Shown here piece after piece: positions 41,601 through 52,277 of a stretch of DNA of 64,000 bases. Origin of the DNA: Caulobacter sp. BK020 (GTDB taxonomy: Bacteria > Pseudomonadota > Alphaproteobacteria > Caulobacterales > Caulobacteraceae); assembly GCF_004342605.1 (NCBI RefSeq), contig NZ_SLZL01000001.1:62001-126000 (forward strand), written 5' to 3'. Below the pieces are notes generated by a model. The model had not been told where the DNA came from and did not search any database. It saw only the letters and a program-made list of their open reading frames with translations. The position numbers were made by a program, and so were the translations under genes. Positions within the stretch are counted from its first letter, which is position 1. Each line of letters opens with the position of its first letter.

Positions 41601-42073
41601 TCACCCTGCGCGGACCGCGGCCGGGCGACTATGGCTGGATCGTCCAGCGGCACGGCGCGCTCTATGCCGACGAGCAGGGCTGGGACGCCCGGTTCGAGGG
41701 GCTGGTGGCCGGGGTGGTGGCCGAGCTCATCAAGAGCTTCGACCCGGCCCGCGAGGCCTGCTGGATCGCCGAGCACGAGGGGCGGCGGGTCGGCTCGATC
41801 CTGCTGGTCCGCGAGAGCGACACGGTCGGCCGCCTGCGCCTGCTGCTGGTCGAGCCCTCGGCGCGCGGGTTGGGCGTGGGCGACAGGCTGGTGGCCGAAT
41901 GCGTGACCTTCGCCCGCCTGGCCGGCTATCGGGAGGTGGTCCTCTGGACCCAGAGCAACCTCCTGCCCGCCCGCCGCCTCTACCAACGCGCCGGCTTCGT
42001 GCTTGAGGACAGCTGGCCCTACGAGGGTTTCGGCGAGGGGCTGATTTCCGAAACCTGGCGATTGCGGCTGTAG
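41597..42073 (+). CDS. GNAT-family acetyltransferase
   Basis: 158 residues. The N-acetyltransferase pattern includes WIAEHEGRRVGSILLV, LRLLLVEPSARGLGVGDRLVAECVTFARLAGYREVVLWTQSNLLPARRLYQRAGFVLED and a final SETWRLRL. The loop VEPSARGLGVGDRL is the acetyl-CoA-binding motif. It is similar to the GNAT part of MarR-fused regulators but has no helix-turn-helix here. It is the last gene of the operon with the thioesterase and SRPBCC genes (ATGA overlap). Confidence 0.9.
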   Translation: MITLRGPRPGDYGWIVQRHGALYADEQGWDARFEGLVAGVVAELIKSFDPAREACWIAEHEGRRVGSILLVRESDTVGRLRLLLVEPSARGLGVGDRLVAECVTFARLAGYREVVLWTQSNLLPARRLYQRAGFVLEDSWPYEGFGEGLISETWRLRL

Positions 42074-42119
42074 ATTTCCGCGGTCGGGGCAAACCGGCGC
42101 CCCTCCCCCGCGCGGCGCC

Positions 42120-43016
42120 TTAGCGTCCGGCGATGGCGTAGGGGCCTTCGACCGCCCATGGCGCCTGGTCCAGGAACGCCTTGGCGCGGGTCGGCTCCTT
42201 CATCTTGTCGTAGTCCCGCCCCTCGTAGCGTTCGAAGAAATAGGCGCGATATTGCGGGTTGTCGAAGGTCAGCAGGCCGCGCTTTTCCGCGTCTCGAAAG
42301 AACCGTCCCAGGGCGGTGATCGGCTCCAGATTGCCCGTGTCGGGCACGCGGACGGAACGATGGCCCATGGGCTTGCCGGTCAGCATCGGACCCACGGGCC
42401 AGTTCAGGCCGTCGCGATCGACGGCGATGGTGAAGAAGGCGTCGCCGCCATAGGTCGCCTGGACGCAGTGATAGGTCTTCCAGCGCCGAACGGCGTCGGC
42501 GGCCAGGGGTTCGGCGCCGGCCGTCCGCGCATCGACCTGCGCCAGCTCGGTCAGCGGGGCGTTCGGCGCCAGGGTCATGCCTTTGAACGGCGAGACCGGC
42601 GGCTCGACCACGTCTTCGACGCCCAGGTCGGCCAGGCGCTTCTGTTCGAGCGCCACTAGGCGGCGCCAATAGGGATAGAAGGCCTGGAGATCGGCGGCGG
42701 TCGCCTCGACCGGGCAATTGGCCAGCATCTTCGGCGCCAGGACGTCCAAGGCCTTGGCGCGGAAGCTGTTCAAGGCGCGCTGCATGATCAGGGCGCGCCC
42801 CTCGCGGCCGTTGTCCACGCCGGCGAAGTCGAACAGCGGATTTTGTGGCGACTCGAATTCACCGGCCAGAACGGGCTGGCCGTCCAGCCGCGCCAGCTGG
42901 CCGACCTCGGCGATCTCCTTGGAGAAGTCCTTGGGCCCGGCGAGGGCAGGGGTGACCGCCCCCATCAGCACGGCGACCGCGAGCAGGACCTTGGAACGAC
43001 GAAACACCGACAGCAT
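42120..43016 (-). CDS. Exported protein of unknown function
   Basis: 298 residues with a signal peptide (MLSVFRRSKVLLAVAVLMGAVTPALA) cleaved before GPKDF. The mature region has no family I know. It is rich in Ala and Leu in the first half. The second half contains FFTIAVDRDGLNWPVGPMLTGKPMGHRSVRVPDTGNLEPITALGRFF. A single WKTYHCVQATY segment carries one Cys. The ATG at 43016 follows TGGAGTG. It lies between a GNAT operon and the acyl-CoA ligase gene, convergent with the GNAT and apparently monocistronic. Confidence 0.6.
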   Translation of the reverse strand: MLSVFRRSKVLLAVAVLMGAVTPALAGPKDFSKEIAEVGQLARLDGQPVLAGEFESPQNPLFDFAGVDNGREGRALIMQRALNSFRAKALDVLAPKMLANCPVEATAADLQAFYPYWRRLVALEQKRLADLGVEDVVEPPVSPFKGMTLAPNAPLTELAQVDARTAGAEPLAADAVRRWKTYHCVQATYGGDAFFTIAVDRDGLNWPVGPMLTGKPMGHRSVRVPDTGNLEPITALGRFFRDAEKRGLLTFDNPQYRAYFFERYEGRDYDKMKEPTRAKAFLDQAPWAVEGPYAIAGR

Positions 43017-43095
43017 CGACGCGCACTCCAGGATGGGGGTCACAACCTAGGAGAGATTTCCGAACTCTGCAATTGGCCTTGGATCCTGGTGCGGA

Positions 43096-44715
43096 TCACC
43101 CCGTCAGATGCTCGCGCCAGACCTCCCGCAGCACTTTCTTGTCGATCTTGCCGGTCGCCGTCAGCGGGACGGCGGCGAACACCACGTCGTCGGGGGTCCA
43201 CCACTTGACGATCCGTGAGGCCAGATAGTCCAGCACCTCGGCTTTGCCGATCGCCGCGCCCTCGTGGGCCTCGATCACCAGCAGGGGGCGCTCCTCCCAT
43301 TTCGGATGCGGCACGCCGACCACCGCGGCGATCTTCACGCCGGGGCAGCCGGCGGCGACGTTCTCCAGGTCGATCGAGCTGATCCATTCACCGCCCGACT
43401 TGATGACGTCCTTCTGCCGGTCGGTGATGCGCATGAAGCCGTGCTGGTCGAGGGTGGCGATGTCGCCGGTGTCGAACCAGCCGTCGGCCTGGGCGGCGTC
43501 GGCGTCCTGGCGGTAGTAGCGGCGGACCACCCAGGGCCCGCGCACCTTCAGGGCGCCCGAGGTCTCGCCGTCGCGCGGGGCCTCGGCCCCGTCCTCGGTC
43601 TCGACCCGCAGCTCGATCCCGAACTGCAGCCGGCCCTGCCGGGTCCAGATCGCCTCGTTCAGGGCGTCCTCGCCCAGGACGGCGAGGGACGGCGTGGGGG
43701 TGGCCACCACGCCGATCGGGCAGGTCTCGGTCATGCCCCAGATCTGCAGCACGTCGACGCCGTACTTGGTCTTGAAGATCTCGGCCATGGCCCGCGGCAC
43801 GGCGCTGCCGCCGATCACGACCCGCTTGAGGCTATCCGGCCGCTGACCGGTCTGTTCCAGATGGGCCAGGTACATCGTCCAGATGGTCGGCACCCCGCCG
43901 GTGAAAGTGACGCCCTCGCCCTGGATCAGGTCGTGCAGCGACGCCCCGTCCATCTTGTCGGCCGGCAGCACCAGCTTGGACCCGCAGATCGGGGCGGTGA
44001 ACGGCAGGCCCCAGGCGGTGGCGTGATAGAGGCTGGAGCACGGCATCACCACGTCGAAGGCGGTCAGGCCAAACGCGCTGGCCAGGCCGCCGGCCATGGC
44101 GTGCAGCACCACGGCGCGATGCGAATAGAGCACGCCCTTGGGATCGCCCGTCGTGCCCGAGGTGTAGCAGAGGAAGGCGCCGGCGTTCTCGTCCAGCACA
44201 GGCCAGTCAAACGACTGGGCCTCGCCGTCGATCAGGGCCTCGTACGACGTCGCCCCGACCCCGGCGTCGTGCGTCCGCTCGGCGTCGGACAGCATGACGA
44301 AGGTCTTCACCGTGGTCAGCTGTGGCGCCAGGCGGGCGACCAGCTCGGCGAAATTGCGGTCGAACAGCAGGACGCCGCTGGCGGCGTGGTTGATCGTGAA
44401 GACGATCTGCTCGTCCGACAGCCGGGGATTGGCGGTGTGCAGCACCGCGCCCAGGCCGGGGACGGCGTAGAACAGCTCCAGGTGCCGATGGGTGTTCCAG
44501 GCCAGGGAAGTGACCCGGTCGCCGGCCTTGACGCCCAGCCGCGCCAGGGCGTTGGCGGCCTGGGCCGCGCGCTGGGCGAGGCCCGCGTAGTCGTAGCGCC
44601 AGAGCGGCTCGTCGATCAGCCGGGAGACGATCTGGCGCCCGCCGTGGGCGGCGGCCGCGTAGCGCAGGATGCCGCTGACCAGCAGCGGCGTCGTCTGCAT
44701 CAGGCCCGGGATCAT
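43096..44715 (-). CDS. Fatty-acid/aryl-CoA ligase (AMP-binding)
   Basis: 539-residue ATP-dependent acyl-CoA ligase of the adenylate-forming superfamily. Core motifs are intact: P-loop-like [23 protein letters not shown], the A5 motif [13 protein letters not shown]7 [16 protein letters not shown] and A8 [43 protein letters not shown] at the end carries the A10 lysine. It activates a carboxylic acid, probably a medium or long fatty acid, to its CoA thioester for beta-oxidation or lipid use. ATG 44715 is preferred because GGAGG lies seven bases upstream. Confidence 0.93.
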   Translation of the reverse strand: MIPGLMQTTPLLVSGILRYAAAAHGGRQIVSRLIDEPLWRYDYAGLAQRAAQAANALARLGVKAGDRVTSLAWNTHRHLELFYAVPGLGAVLHTANPRLSDEQIVFTINHAASGVLLFDRNFAELVARLAPQLTTVKTFVMLSDAERTHDAGVGATSYEALIDGEAQSFDWPVLDENAGAFLCYTSGTTGDPKGVLYSHRAVVLHAMAGGLASAFGLTAFDVVMPCSSLYHATAWGLPFTAPICGSKLVLPADKMDGASLHDLIQGEGVTFTGGVPTIWTMYLAHLEQTGQRPDSLKRVVIGGSAVPRAMAEIFKTKYGVDVLQIWGMTETCPIGVVATPTPSLAVLGEDALNEAIWTRQGRLQFGIELRVETEDGAEAPRDGETSGALKVRGPWVVRRYYRQDADAAQADGWFDTGDIATLDQHGFMRITDRQKDVIKSGGEWISSIDLENVAAGCPGVKIAAVVGVPHPKWEERPLLVIEAHEGAAIGKAEVLDYLASRIVKWWTPDDVVFAAVPLTATGKIDKKVLREVWREHLTG

Positions 44716-44801
44716 GGCCGCTCCTCCCCTGTCCTTTTGGGACAAGCTTAGAGCGTCGTCGCGGGAAGGGTAGGCCTTGTCGAGGCTCTCTGTTCGCCGG
44801 C

Positions 44802-46706
44802 CTAGAACTCTTCCCAGCCGTCCACGGCGACCGCGGCATTGCCGTTGAACGCGGCGGCGATCCGGGTCCGGGCCGCGTGGGCCGGGCTGGCGATGGGGCG
44901 CGAGGCGGGGCTGGCGGCGACCGGGCGCGAAGCCTCGCCGCCGACCTTGAAGCGCCCGACCAGGGCGGCCAGTTCGCCGGCCTCGCCCTTCAGCGAGTGG
45001 GTGGCGGCGGTGGCTTCCTCGACCATGGCGGCGTTCTGCTGCACGACCTGGTCCATCTGGTTCACGGCGCTGTTGACCTGGTGCAGGCCGGTCGCCTGTT
45101 CCTGGGCCGAGGCGGCGATCTCGCGAACCAGGCTGTCGATCGAGGCGACCTGGTCGACGATGGCCTGCAGGGCCTGGCCGGTCTGGCCCACCAGGCTGAC
45201 GCCGCTTCCGACCTGGGCGGTCGAGGTCGAGATCAGGCCCTTGATCTCCTTGGCCGCGTCGGCCGAGCGTTGGGCCAGGGCTCGCACTTCCTGGGCCACC
45301 ACCGCGAAGCCTCGGCCCGCGTCGCCGGCCCGCGCCGCCTCGACCCCGGCGTTCAGGGCCAGAAGGTTGGTCTGGAAGGCGATCTCGTCGATCACCCCGA
45401 TGATCTGGGCCACCTGCTGCGACGAGGTTTCGATCTCGGTCATGGCGCTGACCGCCTGGCTGACGATCTGGCCGGACTTCTCGGCGCCGGTCCGGGCGTT
45501 GGCCACCAGGCCGGACACCTCGTTGGCGCCCGCGGCGGTCTTGCGCACGGTGGCGGTGATCTGGTCGAGGGCGGCGGCGGTCTCTTCCAGGCTGGCGGCC
45601 TGCTGCTCGGTGCGGCGCGACAGGTCGTCCGAGGCGCTGGCGATCTCTTCCGAGCCGGACCGGATGCCGCCGGTCGCCGCGCTGATGCCGCGCAGGGCGT
45701 CCTGCAGGCGGTCGGCGGCGGTGTTGAAGTCGGACTTCAGCTGGGCGGCCTTGGGGGCGAAGTCGGCGCTGATCCGGTAGGTCAGGTCGCCGCCGGCCAG
45801 GCGGTCCAGCGCCTCGGCCAGGGCCCCGATCGCCACGGCGTCGGCCTGGGCCTCGGCGGCCTTCTCGGCTTCGCGCTGGGCGCGCTCGGCCTCGGTCAGG
45901 CGGCGCTGCTCGACGGTCTCGCCTTCCAGCCGCGCCTTGGCGACGGCGGCGTCCTTGAAGCTGAGCAGGGCGTCGGCCATCAGCCCCACCTCATCCTTGC
46001 GGCCGATCGCCGGGACCTCGACGTCGTTGTCGCCCGAGGCCAGGCGGCGCATGACGGCGGTCATCCGCGACACCGGGGCGCCGATCGTGGTCGACAGCAG
46101 CCAGCCCATCAGGCCGGCGATGGCCAGGGCGGCCACGCCGCCGATCACCAGCGACTGGGTCGCCAGGGTCATGGCGCCCTTCTGTTCCTTGGCGCGAATG
46201 GTCACGCGCTCAAGGGCGGCGCCCGACAGCTCGTCCTGCAAGGCGCGCAGGTCGTCGAGGCTCTTCTTGCCGATCGTCGCGCCGGCCTGGGCCTTGCTCG
46301 CAGGGTCCTTCATCGCCGTCAGGGTCGGCTCGGCGACGTCGCGCCGCCAGTCGGCCATGGCGGTCCGTATCTTCTGGATGCGTTCCTTCTGGGCGGCCTG
46401 GGTGGTCTTGCCCTCGAAGGCGTCCAGCGCCTTGTCGAACTGGGCGGCGTTGTCCTGGTAGACCTCGGCGAAGGCCGGATCATCGGTCAGGGCGTAGCCG
46501 CGCAGGGCGTTCTGCTGCTCGAGGATCAGGCTCATCATCGTCTCGGCCTGGCTGGCCAGGACGAGGCTGCGCTGGCTGGAGGTCGAGGCCTTGTCGATGC
46601 TCTGCAGGCTGGTGAAGACGACGCCGGACGAGACCGCGAAGGCCAGGATCAGCGCGCTGAACGCGATCCCCAGCTTCGTGGAAATCTTCAGGTCCTGGAA
46701 TCGCAT
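44802..46706 (-). CDS. Methyl-accepting chemotaxis protein
   Basis: 634 residues. A membrane helix ([23 protein letters not shown]) is followed by a roughly 145-residue four-helix-bundle sensor (CHASE3-like). Next come a second helix ([24 protein letters not shown]), a HAMP domain ([23 protein letters not shown]) and the long signalling coiled coil. The hairpin tip [41 protein letters not shown] contacts CheA/CheW. The C-terminus ends GWEEF, a tether pentapeptide for CheR/CheB. It should report a periplasmic stimulus to the flagellar system. The second MCP in this window (58050-59972) has a nearly identical signalling domain. Confidence 0.95.
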   Translation of the reverse strand: MRFQDLKISTKLGIAFSALILAFAVSSGVVFTSLQSIDKASTSSQRSLVLASQAETMMSLILEQQNALRGYALTDDPAFAEVYQDNAAQFDKALDAFEGKTTQAAQKERIQKIRTAMADWRRDVAEPTLTAMKDPASKAQAGATIGKKSLDDLRALQDELSGAALERVTIRAKEQKGAMTLATQSLVIGGVAALAIAGLMGWLLSTTIGAPVSRMTAVMRRLASGDNDVEVPAIGRKDEVGLMADALLSFKDAAVAKARLEGETVEQRRLTEAERAQREAEKAAEAQADAVAIGALAEALDRLAGGDLTYRISADFAPKAAQLKSDFNTAADRLQDALRGISAATGGIRSGSEEIASASDDLSRRTEQQAASLEETAAALDQITATVRKTAAGANEVSGLVANARTGAEKSGQIVSQAVSAMTEIETSSQQVAQIIGVIDEIAFQTNLLALNAGVEAARAGDAGRGFAVVAQEVRALAQRSADAAKEIKGLISTSTAQVGSGVSLVGQTGQALQAIVDQVASIDSLVREIAASAQEQATGLHQVNSAVNQMDQVVQQNAAMVEEATAATHSLKGEAGELAALVGRFKVGGEASRPVAASPASRPIASPAHAARTRIAAAFNGNAAVAVDGWEEF

Positions 46707-46803
46707 CGCTTGCCCCGCGCGCCGGTGTTGAAATCGACGCGCAGGGTTTGACGGACAACCCTTAAGGTTACGTTGCGGGAACCTTAAAGATAACGTTGAT
46801 ATT

Positions 46804-47862
46804 TCAATGACCTAGGTTCGAGAGCACGGCGTCGCCCATCTGGGCCGTCGACAGCTCGCCGCCCAGGTCGCGGGTCCGGGCCCCGCCGTCCAGCGCCGCC
46901 TTGACCGCCGCCAGCAGGACGTCGGCGGCGTCGGCGCGGTTCAGCGACCAGCGCAGGGCCATCTCGAACGACAGGATGGCGGCCAGCGGATTGGCCACGC
47001 CCTTGCCGGCGATGTCTGGGGCCGAGCCGTGGATGGGCTCGTACAGGCCCGGCTTGCCCGCCGCGCCCAGGGCCGCCGAGGGCAGCATGCCCAGCGAGCC
47101 GGTCAGCATGGCCGCGGCGTCCGACAGGATGTCGCCGAACAGGTTGTCGGTGACGATGACGTCGAACTGCTTGGGCGCGCGCACCAGCTGCATGGCGCAG
47201 TTGTCGGCCAGGATATGCTCCAGCTGGACGTCCGGATAGTCGCGGGCGTGCAGGTCGGTGATCACCTGCTTCCACAGCAGGCCGCTCTCCATGACGTTCG
47301 ACTTCTCGGCCGAGTGAACCTTGTTGCCGCGGCCGCGAGCCAGTTCGAAGGCCACGCGACCGACCCGCTCGATCTCGCTGGTCGTGTAGACCGCCGTGTC
47401 GAAGCCCTTCTTCTGGCCGTCCGGCAGATCCTCGACGCCGCGCGGCTGGCCAAAATAGACCCCGCCGACCAGTTCGCGCACGAACATCAGGTCCAGGCCC
47501 GAGACGAGTTCGGTCTTCAGGCTGGAGGCGTGAGCCAGGGCCTCGAAGCAATAGGCCGGGCGCAGGTTGGCGTAGACGTCCATCGCCTTGCGCAGGTTCA
47601 GCAGCCCGGCTTCCGGGCGCAGATGGCGCGGGGCGCTGGCCCATTGCGGGCCGCCGACCGCGCCCATCAGCACCGCGTCGCTGGCCAGGGCCGCGTCGCG
47701 CACCTCGTCGGTCAGCGGCGTTCCGTGGGCGTCGTAGCTGGCGCCGCCATAGATTCGCTCCTCGACGTTCAGGTCGGGGGTGAGGACCTGGGCCACCCGG
47801 CGCACCTCCCCGCAAACCTCGGGGCCGATCCCGTCGCCGGGCAGGAGCAGAAGCGTGGACAT
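46804..47862 (-). CDS. leuB: 3-isopropylmalate dehydrogenase
   Basis: 352 residues. Oxidatively decarboxylates 3-isopropylmalate to 2-oxoisocaproate with NAD, the third leucine step. Family segments are [97 protein letters not shown] and [18 protein letters not shown]. Complete and standard in length. It is downstream of the small monooxygenase gene (13 bases) on the same strand, so it may be read with leuC and leuD through the intervening repeat. Confidence 0.97.
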   Translation of the reverse strand: MSTLLLLPGDGIGPEVCGEVRRVAQVLTPDLNVEERIYGGASYDAHGTPLTDEVRDAALASDAVLMGAVGGPQWASAPRHLRPEAGLLNLRKAMDVYANLRPAYCFEALAHASSLKTELVSGLDLMFVRELVGGVYFGQPRGVEDLPDGQKKGFDTAVYTTSEIERVGRVAFELARGRGNKVHSAEKSNVMESGLLWKQVITDLHARDYPDVQLEHILADNCAMQLVRAPKQFDVIVTDNLFGDILSDAAAMLTGSLGMLPSAALGAAGKPGLYEPIHGSAPDIAGKGVANPLAAILSFEMALRWSLNRADAADVLLAAVKAALDGGARTRDLGGELSTAQMGDAVLSNLGH

Positions 47863-47874
47863 CGGAAAGCTCTC

Positions 47875-48177
47875 TTAGATGGTGCGGTAGTCTGACACGT
47901 CGAAGGACGACATGCGGCGGTCGTGGACGCCCAGCTCGGGGAAGCAGGCGCGCCAGGCGGCCATGTGCGGGCTGGCGCGATGAAAGGCCAGGGCGTCCTC
48001 GTCGACGAAGTGCTCGAACACCCGGATCAGACCGGGGTCCAGCGGATCCTCGCTCAGCGCATAGTCCAGGCAGCCCGGCTCGGCGCGGCTGCCCTCGACC
48101 TGGGCCTTCAGGTGCGGCCGCAGCTCGGCCAAGCGTTCGGGCGGAACGCGGATCGTCCCGGCGAGGATGACGGTCAT
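47875..48177 (-). CDS. Antibiotic biosynthesis monooxygenase-like protein
   Basis: 100-residue ABM-domain protein. The dimeric alpha/beta-barrel pattern is IRVPPERLAELRPHLKAQVEGSRAEPGCLDYALSEDPLDPGLIRVFEHFVDEDALAFHRASPHMAAWRAC. Such proteins act as cofactor-less monooxygenases or as regulators of quinone or haem chemistry; the partner is unknown. The start ATG 48177 is used. It lies between leuD and leuB, an unusual neighbour for leucine synthesis, and starts about 30 bases after a complex repeat. Confidence 0.87.
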   Translation of the reverse strand: MTVILAGTIRVPPERLAELRPHLKAQVEGSRAEPGCLDYALSEDPLDPGLIRVFEHFVDEDALAFHRASPHMAAWRACFPELGVHDRRMSSFDVSDYRTI

Positions 48178-48206
48178 GGCTGTTGGTCCTCGGGAGGCGC
48201 CGCCGT

Positions 48207-48306
48207 GCGTCCTTCGAGGCTCGGCTGCGCCTCGCACCTCAGGATGAGGCAAGCAGCAAGACGCCCCTCATCCTGAGGCGCCCGCGAAGCGGGCCTCGAA
48301 GGACGC
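48207..48306. repeat. Complex intergenic inverted repeat (about 100 bp)
   Basis: Outer 14-bp inverted repeat GCGTCCTTCGAGGC/GCCTCGAAGGACGC enclosing an inner pair CTCAGGATGAGG/CCTCATCCTGAG and short hairpins (CTCGGCTGCGC/CGCGAAGCGGG). It lies between leuD and the monooxygenase gene of the leucine cluster, on the antisense side of neither gene. Repeats of this TTCGAGG/CTCAGGATGAGG style are common in alphaproteobacterial intergenic regions. Confidence 0.75.
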
Positions 48307-48313
48307 AGGGCGA

Positions 48314-48922
48314 TCAAGCCTCCAGCCACGGCCGGTCCAGCGCCCGCTTGCTCTCGAACAGGTCGATGTCGGCGGCGTGCTGCAGGGTCTCGCCGATGGC
48401 GTCCAGGCCCTTGAGCATCTTGTCCTTGCGCACCGGGTCGATCTCGAACCGGAAGCTCCTGCCCGAGGGCGAGACCACGGTCTGGGATTCCAGGTCGACG
48501 CTGACCATGTGGTTGCCGCCCTTGGCCTCGTCCATCAGCTGGGCGACTTCCTCGGGCTTCAGCACCACGGGCAGCAGGCCGTTGTTGAAGCAGTTGTTGT
48601 TGAAGATGTCGGCGAAGCTGGTCGAGATCACGCACAGGATGCCGTAGTCCATCAGCGCCCACGGGGCGTGCTCGCGCGAGCTGCCGCAGCCGAAGTTGTC
48701 GCCGGCGATCAGCACGGACGAGCCCTTGTACTCCGGCCGGTTCAGCACGAAGTCGGCGATCTCGTTCCCCTCGCCGTCGAAGCGGAAGTCGTAGAACAGG
48801 CCCTTGGCCAGGCCTTCGCGCTCGACGGTCTTGAGGAACTGCTTGGGGATGATCTGGTCGGTGTCGATATTGGCCAGCGACAGCGGCGCCGCGCGGCCGT
48901 CGAGACGGGTGAAGGCCTGCAT
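48314..48922 (-). CDS. leuD: 3-isopropylmalate dehydratase small subunit
   Basis: 202-residue small subunit. Together with LeuC it isomerises 2- to 3-isopropylmalate. Conserved parts are [82 protein letters not shown]. The ATG overlaps the leuC stop by one base in a TGATG. It is followed by the complex repeat at 48207-48306. Confidence 0.97.
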   Translation of the reverse strand: MQAFTRLDGRAAPLSLANIDTDQIIPKQFLKTVEREGLAKGLFYDFRFDGEGNEIADFVLNRPEYKGSSVLIAGDNFGCGSSREHAPWALMDYGILCVISTSFADIFNNNCFNNGLLPVVLKPEEVAQLMDEAKGGNHMVSVDLESQTVVSPSGRSFRFEIDPVRKDKMLKGLDAIGETLQHAADIDLFESKRALDRPWLEA

Positions 48923-50364
48923 CAGACGGTCTCCTCGAACAGGGCGCGCACGTCGGTCAGGTGACCGGCGATCGCCGCCGCCGCCGCCATGGCGGGCGAC
49001 ACCAGGTGGGTGCGGCCGGCGCGCCCCTGGCGGCCCTCGAAGTTGCGGTTGCTGGTCGAGGCGCAACGCTCGTGCGGGGCCAGCTTGTCGGGGTTCATGG
49101 CCAGGCACATCGAGCAGCCCGGCTCGCGCCAGTCAAAGCCGGCGGCCTTGAAGATGGCGTCCAGCCCCTCGGCCTCGGCCTGTTCCTTGACCAGGCCCGA
49201 GCCCGGCACGACCATGGCCTTGACGTGCGGGGCGACCAGGCGGCCGTGCAGGAAGGCCTCCTGCACCACGGCGGCGGCGGCGCGCATGTCCTCGATGCGG
49301 CTGTTGGTGCACGAGCCGATGAAGACGCGGTCGATGCGCGCTTCCGAGATCGGCTGGCCGGCGGTCAGCCCCATATAGTCCAGCGCGCGACGGGCGGCGG
49401 CCCGCTTGTCCGGGGTGGCGAAGCTTTCCGGATCGGGGACGGCGCCGGTCACCGGGATGACGTCCTCGGGGCTGGTGCCCCAGGTGACCATCGGGACCAG
49501 GGCCGAGCCATCGATCACCACGGTGCGGTCGAAATGGGCGTCCTCGTCGCTGACGAAGCCCTTCCAGTACGACAGGGCCATGTCCCAGGCCGCGCCCTTC
49601 GGCGCCGAGGGCTTGCCCTGGATATAGGCGAAGGTCTTGTCGTCGGGCGCGACCAGGCCGGCCTTGGCCCCGCCCTCGATGGTCAGGTTGCACAGGGTCA
49701 TGCGGCCTTCCATCGACAGGTCGCGGACCACCTGGCCGGCGAATTCGATGACATAGCCGGTGCCGCCGGCCGTGCCGATCTCGCCGATCACGGCCAGAGC
49801 GACGTCTTTCGCCGTGACGCCGGGGCCCAGTTGGCCGTCGACGCGGACGAGCATGTTCCTGGCCTTCTCCTGGCGCAGGGTCTGGGTGGCCAGGACGTGC
49901 TCGACCTCGGACGTGCCGATGCCGTGGGCCAGGGCCCCGAAGGCGCCGTGGGTCGAGGTGTGGCTGTCGCCGCAGACGATGGTCATGCCCGGCTGGGTGC
50001 GGCCCTGCTCCGGGCCGACCACGTGGACGATCCCGTTGCGGATGTCGCCCATCGGGAAGAACTCGATGCCGTTGTCCTGGACGTTGCGGGCCAGGGTCTT
50101 CAACTGCAGGCGCGCCTCGTCGTCGGCCACGGCGTCGACGCCCAGGGCCTGGCCCTCGGTCGGGATGTTGTGGTCGGCGACGGCCAGGGTGCGATCGGGC
50201 CGGCGCACCTTGCGGCCGGCCGCGCGAAGCCCGGCGAAGGCCTGCGGCGTCGTCACCTCGTGGATGAGATGCAGGTCGATATAGAGGATCGCTTCGCCGT
50301 CCTGTTCGTTGACGACGTGAGCGTCCCAGATCTTGTCGTACAGGGTCTTGGGTGCGCGGGTCAT
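48922..50364 (-). CDS. leuC: 3-isopropylmalate dehydratase large subunit
   Basis: 480-residue aconitase-like enzyme, starting [13 protein letters not shown]. It contains the substrate/Fe-S parts [54 protein letters not shown] and the cluster cysteines in [15 protein letters not shown]. Complete. It begins the leuC-leuD part of the minus-strand leucine genes and its promoter region is shared with the divergent MFS permease. ATG 50364 lacks a strong ribosome site. There is no visible leucine-rich leader peptide. Confidence 0.97.
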   Translation of the reverse strand: MTRAPKTLYDKIWDAHVVNEQDGEAILYIDLHLIHEVTTPQAFAGLRAAGRKVRRPDRTLAVADHNIPTEGQALGVDAVADDEARLQLKTLARNVQDNGIEFFPMGDIRNGIVHVVGPEQGRTQPGMTIVCGDSHTSTHGAFGALAHGIGTSEVEHVLATQTLRQEKARNMLVRVDGQLGPGVTAKDVALAVIGEIGTAGGTGYVIEFAGQVVRDLSMEGRMTLCNLTIEGGAKAGLVAPDDKTFAYIQGKPSAPKGAAWDMALSYWKGFVSDEDAHFDRTVVIDGSALVPMVTWGTSPEDVIPVTGAVPDPESFATPDKRAAARRALDYMGLTAGQPISEARIDRVFIGSCTNSRIEDMRAAAAVVQEAFLHGRLVAPHVKAMVVPGSGLVKEQAEAEGLDAIFKAAGFDWREPGCSMCLAMNPDKLAPHERCASTSNRNFEGRQGRAGRTHLVSPAMAAAAAIAGHLTDVRALFEETV

Positions 50365-50488
50365 GATACCCGCGCATCTAGGCCTTGAGACGGGGCGCGT
50401 AAAGCGAGGAAACGCCGAAAATTCACGCCGGCCGGCGGCAGCTTGGATCAAACTGCCTCGGCTGAGCCATGCAAAGGCCTTGCTGCGC

Positions 50489-52042
50489 ATGTTTCTTGCC
50501 CCGACGCCGAGCCTGAGCGACGAGGACCGCGAGCGCGGCCTGCGACATCTGGTCCGCGAGGCGGGGTACTCCAACGCCGTCACGGCCGTGACCAGCGGCG
50601 TCATCCTGACCGCCTTCGCCCTGCAGCTGGGCGCCTCCAACACCACGATCGGCCTGCTGGCGGCGGTGACCTTCTGGGTGCAGCTGCTGCAGCTGCCCGG
50701 CGTGCTGCTGGTCGAGGGTTTGCGGACCCGCAAGCGGATCTCGGTGCTGGCCAGCCTGATCAGCCGCTGCGCCCTGGTCGGCATGGCCCTGCTGGCCCTG
50801 ACCGGCGGCGGCCCGGCGGCCCTGGCGGGGCTGGTGGCGGCCCAGGTCTTCTATTGCGGGATCGCCACCTTCGGGGGCTGCGCCTGGAACGCCTGGGTGC
50901 GGGACCTGGCCCCCGAGCAGCGGATGGGCCAGATCTTCGCCAAGCGGACCATCAACGCCACCGTCGTCGGCCTGCTGGCCAGTCTGGCGGCCGCCCTGGC
51001 CCTGGACCGCGCGCCGGAAGGCTCGTTCCTGCGCCCGTTCGTGTTCGCCGGTCTCTATGGCGCGGCCTTCCTGGCCGGCCTGCTCAGCTGCCGCGAGCTG
51101 GCCCTGACCCCCGAGCCGCAGATGCCCGCCCCGGCCGAGCGGGTGAGGCTGGTCCCGCTGCTGCGCGCCCCGCTGAAGGACCGGAACTTCCGCCGGCTGA
51201 TCGCCTTCCTGGCCAGCTGGCAGTTCGCCGTGAACCTGGCCACGCCGTTCTTCACGGTGTTCTTCGTCAAGCAGCTGGGGCTGTCGGTCACGTTCGTGGT
51301 GGTGCTCAGCGTCGTCAGCCAGGCGACCAACGTCCTGGCCCTGCGCAGCTGGGGCCTGCTGTCGGACCGCTTCGCCAACAAGTCGGTGCTGGCCGTGGCC
51401 GCCCCGCTGTTCATCGCCTGCATCGCCGCCATGGTCGGCGCCTCGCAGATCCACGAACGGTCCTGGGTGATGGCCTATTTGATCGGCCTGCACGCCCTGA
51501 TGGGCCTGGCCACCGCCGGGGTGACCCTGTCGTCGGGCAATATCGCCCTGAAGCTGTCACCGCGCGGCTCGGCCACGGCCTATATCGCCGCCAACGCCAT
51601 GATCAGTTCGGCCGCCGCCGGCCTGGCGCCGCTGCTGGGCGGGATGTTCGCCGACTTCTTCGCCGCCCGCCGGCTGGAGATCCTGGTGCGCTGGACCAGC
51701 CCCGGCGACGTGCTGACCCTCATGCCGCTGCGCGTCTCCAACTGGGACTTCTATTTCCTGATCGCCGCGGTCCTGGGCCTCTACGCCCTGCACCGACTGG
51801 CCATGGTCAAGGAGCAGGGCGAGATCGACAACCGGCTGATGGTCGGCGAGGTGCTGGCCCAGGCCCGCCGCGACGTGCGCAACGTCTCGCCGATCGCCGG
51901 CCTGAAGATGCTGACCGACGTGCCCTCCGCCCTGCTGCGCGACGCGCGGGTGCGCAAGCGCCTGCAGCGGATGCGCGACCGCCGCGACGCCCGCCAGGGC
52001 GCCCCGCCCAAGCGGCGGCGGACGGCGGTCAGCCTGCGCTGA
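50489..52042 (+). CDS. MFS-family permease
   Basis: 517 residues with about 10-12 hydrophobic segments in a major-facilitator pattern ([36 protein letters not shown], then [44 protein letters not shown]). After residue about 430 a hydrophobic helix and a basic Arg-rich tail ([25 protein letters not shown]) follow. It resembles permeases of the sugar or drug branch, with no decisive substrate motif. The ATG at 50489 has no strong ribosome site; an in-frame extension upstream to 50333 is possible but would overlap leuC. A terminator hairpin follows. Confidence 0.82.
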   Translation: MFLAPTPSLSDEDRERGLRHLVREAGYSNAVTAVTSGVILTAFALQLGASNTTIGLLAAVTFWVQLLQLPGVLLVEGLRTRKRISVLASLISRCALVGMALLALTGGGPAALAGLVAAQVFYCGIATFGGCAWNAWVRDLAPEQRMGQIFAKRTINATVVGLLASLAAALALDRAPEGSFLRPFVFAGLYGAAFLAGLLSCRELALTPEPQMPAPAERVRLVPLLRAPLKDRNFRRLIAFLASWQFAVNLATPFFTVFFVKQLGLSVTFVVVLSVVSQATNVLALRSWGLLSDRFANKSVLAVAAPLFIACIAAMVGASQIHERSWVMAYLIGLHALMGLATAGVTLSSGNIALKLSPRGSATAYIAANAMISSAAAGLAPLLGGMFADFFAARRLEILVRWTSPGDVLTLMPLRVSNWDFYFLIAAVLGLYALHRLAMVKEQGEIDNRLMVGEVLAQARRDVRNVSPIAGLKMLTDVPSALLRDARVRKRLQRMRDRRDARQGAPPKRRRTAVSLR

Positions 52043-52067
52043 GCGAGGGCATGTCTCCGAACGCAAA

Positions 52068-52099
52068 GAGGGCGCGCCCTGTGTTTGCGGCGCGCCCTC
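52068..52099 (+). terminator. Hairpin terminator after the MFS gene
   Basis: Perfect 11-bp stem GAGGGCGCGCC/GGCGCGCCCTC with a 10-base loop, about 25 bases after the MFS stop. The following ATATCGC is not a clear T-run. Confidence 0.65.
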
Positions 52100-52277
52100 A
52101 TATCGCATTTCCTTCGGTGGCCATGACGCCGTTTCCGAAGAGGGCCACTCCCTAGCAAGGGGGCGGTCTATAAGCCCGTCGCAGAGCGGTGGGGGTGCGT
52201 TCACCAAACACCAGACACCGGCGTTTTGTCAATATATTCGTGCGCCTGCACGAAAGCTTGACCATTGAAATCCCGCA
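52100..52277. other. Intergenic region with an inverted repeat
   Basis: Between the ends of the convergent MFS and rplS genes. It contains an 18-base inverted repeat (TTCGTGC at 52237-52243 and GCACGAA at 52248-52254) and a run of AT-rich sequence (AATATATTCG). Nothing coding is evident. Confidence 0.5.

Noticed and set aside
46741..46803. Possible CtrA binding site (TTAA-N7-TTAA) upstream of the chemoreceptor
   Set aside because: Spacing between the TTAA blocks does not match the consensus, so it is reported only as an inverted repeat.
50365..50488. Leucine attenuator leader before leuC
   Set aside because: No short frame rich in leucine codons and no terminator/antiterminator pair is visible in the divergent leuC-MFS gap.
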